Origin: Hydrogenispora sp.
GTDB taxonomy: Bacteria; Bacillota; UBA4882; UBA10575
Direction: 5' to 3'
Length of the DNA stretch: 64,000 nucleotides
Assembly (NCBI GenBank): GCA_012837705.1
Contig: DUQQ01000023.1
Location: 1 to 64,000 of the forward strand
The position numbers were made by a program, and so were the translations under genes. Within the stretch, counting starts at the first letter, position 1, and each line of letters begins with the position of its first letter. Below, one piece after another: positions 61,710-64,000 of the stretch. Below the pieces are notes generated by a model. It searched no databases and had not been told where the DNA came from. It saw nothing but the letters and a program-made list of their open reading frames with translations.

Positions 61710-61952
61710 ATGAAAGTAACGGTCTGTATCGGCAGTGGTTGTCACGTTAAGGGCGCACGGAAAATAATTGCCCTTTTGCAACGGTTAATCGCGGAGGGTA
61801 GTTTACCTTGCGAATTGGAGCTGGAGGCTTGTTTTTGCCAAGGGCGCTGTACCGAAGGGGTTGTGATCCGGCTTAATGATGAGATCATCACCGGCGTCAG
61901 TACCGAAAATGTGGAAGCACTGGTGCGGGAACGATTAGCGGACGACAGATAA
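61710..61952 (+). CDS. Thioredoxin-like [2Fe-2S] ferredoxin (NuoE/HymA-like)
   Basis: 80 residues, the C-terminal half of a NuoE-type subunit. Cys6 and Cys11 (CIGSGC) and Cys43 and Cys47 (CQGRC) fit the C-x4-C and C-x3-C ligand pattern of a [2Fe-2S] cluster; Cys41 is also close. Such small ferredoxins carry electrons for [FeFe]-hydrogenases. AAGGAGG is 6 nt from ATG 61710. It is the first gene of the hydrogenase operon. Confidence 0.9.
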   Translation: MKVTVCIGSGCHVKGARKIIALLQRLIAEGSLPCELELEACFCQGRCTEGVVIRLNDEIITGVSTENVEALVRERLADDR

Positions 61953-61976
61953 CGGACAAGAGAAGGTGGTTTAGTT

Positions 61977-63689
61977 ATGGGTACGATTTTAACCAGTGAA
62001 GCGCAGTGCCGCGATTGTTATAAATGTATACGTTATTGTCCGGTGAAAGCCATTGGGTTAAAGGAAGGCCAAGCCTGGGTGGTGGAGGAGAAATGCATCT
62101 GGTGTGGGCAGTGTATCGTGGTCTGCCCGCAACGGGCGAAAAGCACGATCTCGGAAGGGCCTTTGGTGGAAAAATTCTTGGCCGAGGGGGCGCGGGTTGT
62201 TGTCTCTCTAGCCCCCTCTTATCTGGCGACCGCTTTTACTTCAACCCCATGGAAACTGGTGGCCGCTTTAAAAACAATGGGTGTGTTCCGGGTGGAGGAG
62301 ACCATCCTGGGGGCAAAACTGGTGGCGGCGGAGTATGGTCGACTATTACGGGAGCAAAAGCAGCCAACAGTCATTACCAGTTGTTGTCCGGTGGTGGTTA
62401 ATATCATCGAAAAGTATTATCCAGCGTTGCTGTCCGCGTTGCCGGGGATTGTTTCACCTATGGAAGCCCACGCGCGCCTGATCAAAGCGCAGTGGGGCCC
62501 GGAAACGAAAGTGGTCTTTGTCGGACCTTGTATTGCCAAGAAAGATGAACGGACAGTGGACTCGGCCGTTGATGCGGTTTTGACCTTTGATGAATTGGTT
62601 GGTTTACTGGTAACGCAGAAGATTGATTTAGAGCATTTGGCGGACCAAAAGCCGGACGCAACGGTGGCGGAGATCCGGACTTTTCCGCTGAAACAAGGGA
62701 CGCTTAAGGCTGCCGGCATAGAAGATACGCTGGCGGCAGATGTGATTTCCGTTTGTGGGGTTGAGGAGTGCATGGAAACTTTTACCGCCCTGAGTGAAGG
62801 GCAGATTCAACCGCGGTTTATCGAAGCTTTAGCCTGCCGAGGTGGGTGTATCAATGGTCCGGCGATGGACTCCAATCTGACGTTACCAGTCCGGAAAGCA
62901 CGGCTTTTAAAGTTGGCGCCGACCGCTACCGCTGAGGAGGGCGATATGGCTGTGGCTCCGTCGGTGAAGCTGCAGCGGCAACATGGAGCTTCTGGCTATG
63001 TGGAGCTAGAACCGAGTGCCGAGGAGATCCAAAAAGTTCTGGCGCTGACCGGGAAATTCACCCCGGCTGATGAGACTAATTGCGGCGGTTGTGGTTACGG
63101 GAGTTGTCGCGAGAAGGCCAAAGCGGTCTGCCTTGGTCTAGCCGAGCCGGAAATGTGCATTCCTTACATGAAAAATAAAGCCCAATCCCTGTCCAATGCC
63201 GTGGTAGAGATTACGGATAATGGGATCATCATCGTCGACCAGGATCTCATTATTCAGGAGTATAATCCGGCGGCGGACCAGATGTTTAATCTGGAAAAAA
63301 GAAACGCGAAGGGACGCCGTTTGGACGAACTGATGAGTGCGGCTAATTTCCGACGGGCGTGGAAAACGCAGAAGCCACGGACATACCGGAAAAAGTATAA
63401 AGATTTAAACTTGATTACCGACCAGACCCTTTATCCCATCGCCAAATACGGGGTGGTGATCGGGATTTTTACCGATGTTACTGCGGAAGAGAAACGGCGG
63501 GCGGAGATTTATAATATGCGGCAAGAGGCATTAAGCCGGGCTTCGCGGGTGATCAAGGAGCAGATGCGCATTGCCCAGGAGATCGCTGGCCTCTTGGGTG
63601 AAAGTACCTCGGAAACGAAGGCGACGTTGTTAGAGTTGATCCAAATTATGCAGGAACAGGAAGGGAATGAGCATGACCCTCAAAATTGA
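61977..63689 (+). CDS. Sensory-type [FeFe]-hydrogenase with a PAS domain
   Basis: 570 residues. Two [4Fe-4S] clusters lie at Cys11/14/17/21 and Cys40/43/46/50. The H-cluster ligands are Cys137 (TSCCP), Cys185 (GPCIAKKDE), Cys287 and Cys291 (ACRGGC). A further cluster motif CGGCGYGSC (369-377, with Cys385) and a PAS domain (about 405-510) follow, then a helical tail. This order matches group C sensory hydrogenases, which are thought to detect H2 rather than make it. The L3 motif is CINGP rather than the CxxGGGQP of catalytic enzymes. It lies between a [2Fe-2S] protein and a PP2C phosphatase. Confidence 0.92.
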   Translation: MGTILTSEAQCRDCYKCIRYCPVKAIGLKEGQAWVVEEKCIWCGQCIVVCPQRAKSTISEGPLVEKFLAEGARVVVSLAPSYLATAFTSTPWKLVAALKTMGVFRVEETILGAKLVAAEYGRLLREQKQPTVITSCCPVVVNIIEKYYPALLSALPGIVSPMEAHARLIKAQWGPETKVVFVGPCIAKKDERTVDSAVDAVLTFDELVGLLVTQKIDLEHLADQKPDATVAEIRTFPLKQGTLKAAGIEDTLAADVISVCGVEECMETFTALSEGQIQPRFIEALACRGGCINGPAMDSNLTLPVRKARLLKLAPTATAEEGDMAVAPSVKLQRQHGASGYVELEPSAEEIQKVLALTGKFTPADETNCGGCGYGSCREKAKAVCLGLAEPEMCIPYMKNKAQSLSNAVVEITDNGIIIVDQDLIIQEYNPAADQMFNLEKRNAKGRRLDELMSAANFRRAWKTQKPRTYRKKYKDLNLITDQTLYPIAKYGVVIGIFTDVTAEEKRRAEIYNMRQEALSRASRVIKEQMRIAQEIAGLLGESTSETKATLLELIQIMQEQEGNEHDPQN

Positions 63690-64000
63690 TGTTGGCGTGG
63701 CCAGCCTCGCCAAAGATCAGGAGGAAGTATGTGGGGATACGGTGGAGATCGTTAAAAATGACCGGTCGACCACCATCGTCCTTTCCGATGGGTTGGGGAG
63801 TGGGATCAAAGCCAGTATCCTTTCGATCTTATCCACCAAGATTGCCTCCGGTTTACTAAGGCGGAATGTTAGTTTAGAGCAAGTGTTTGCGACGATTGCG
63901 GACACTTTACCCACTTGTAAAGTGCGGAACCTGGCTTATTCGACCCTCTCCATCTTACGGATTAAAACGAACGGTGATTGTCATCTGATTGAGTATGATA
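63673..64000 (+). CDS. SpoIIE/PP2C-type protein phosphatase, N-terminal part (runs off window)
   Basis: The frame stays open to the window end (about 109 residues). KIDVGVASLAKDQEEVCGD is followed by the metal-binding Asp pair region TTIVLSDGLGSGIKASILS and NLAYSTLSILRI, typical of SpoIIE/RsbU-like PP2C phosphatases. It overlaps the hydrogenase stop by 17 bp, so it is translationally coupled. It is likely the output of the H2 sensor: the PAS signal would change phosphatase activity. The target is not in the window. ATG 63673 follows AGGAAGGG by about 7 nt; ATG 63667 is closer. Confidence 0.85.
   Translation, partial: MTLKIDVGVASLAKDQEEVCGDTVEIVKNDRSTTIVLSDGLGSGIKASILSILSTKIASGLLRRNVSLEQVFATIADTLPTCKVRNLAYSTLSILRIKTNGDCHLIEYD

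Overview
The window looks like chromosomal DNA of an endospore-forming Bacillota (Firmicute) that probably has an outer membrane. Sporulation and Gram-positive markers are Spo0A, SpoVS, an alpha/beta-type SASP, YlbJ, a YqhV-like protein and a SPOCS-domain protein, together with RNase J, RNase Y, two T-box leaders, a PrkC/Stp pair with ReoM/IreB, strong AGGAGG ribosome binding sites and many TTG starts. The outer-membrane hints are a TolC-type channel encoded with an RND pump and adaptor, and a secretin-domain protein. A clostridial or Limnochordia/Hydrogenispora-like diderm lineage would fit, but the species cannot be named from the sequence alone. No rRNA, tRNA, CRISPR array, prophage or insertion sequence was seen.

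Layout. 1-6.9 kb: end of a TetR regulator, then a TolC-adaptor-RND efflux operon and a membrane protein. 7-12 kb: a Gfo/Idh oxidoreductase, oligoendopeptidase F and RNase J. 12-18.4 kb: a shikimate cluster (aroE, aroC, aroK, aroB, aroQ) interrupted by a secretin-LysM protein and a ComFB-like protein. 18.5-21.5 kb, minus strand: a GNAT protein, an orphan sodium-pump beta subunit with a 44-residue gamma-like partner, and a phasin-like coiled-coil protein. 21.7-27.4 kb: yhbY, typA, a GGDEF protein and T-box-controlled tyrS. 27.5-38.9 kb: a secreted Asp-repeat protein, then an order close to the Bacillus yabC-abrB-metS-tatD-yabE-ksgA region, with the RNase M5 position taken by a REC-GGDEF protein. 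39-45 kb: recA-recX-rny-ymdB-spoVS and a dipeptidase. 45.4-53.2 kb: GNAT, spo0A, rlmN, FHA, Stp, PrkC, RsgA, Rpe, CheX. 53.3-57.5 kb: reoM/ireB-murA, then sporulation membrane proteins and a SASP. 57.6-60.7 kb, minus strand: a phosphatase-like membrane protein and a DMT exporter. 61-64 kb: a SPOCS protein and a sensory [FeFe]-hydrogenase operon running off the end.

Regulatory wiring is unusually readable. There is a perfect Bacillus-type LexA box with a second weaker one at recA, tandem Spo0A-box-like sites just downstream of the abrB start point, a 0A box upstream of the gene preceding spo0A, a sigma-H-like promoter at spoVS, and two phased Rex-like operators upstream of the hydrogenase operon. 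The mRNAs of both RNase J and RNase Y carry leader hairpins. PrkC, Stp and ReoM-MurA lie within 6 kb, suggesting a local circuit controlling peptidoglycan synthesis. The least explained stretch is the gene-free interval 45020-45404, which holds nested inverted repeats that could be a structured RNA. Several genes appear to start at ATT or ATC.
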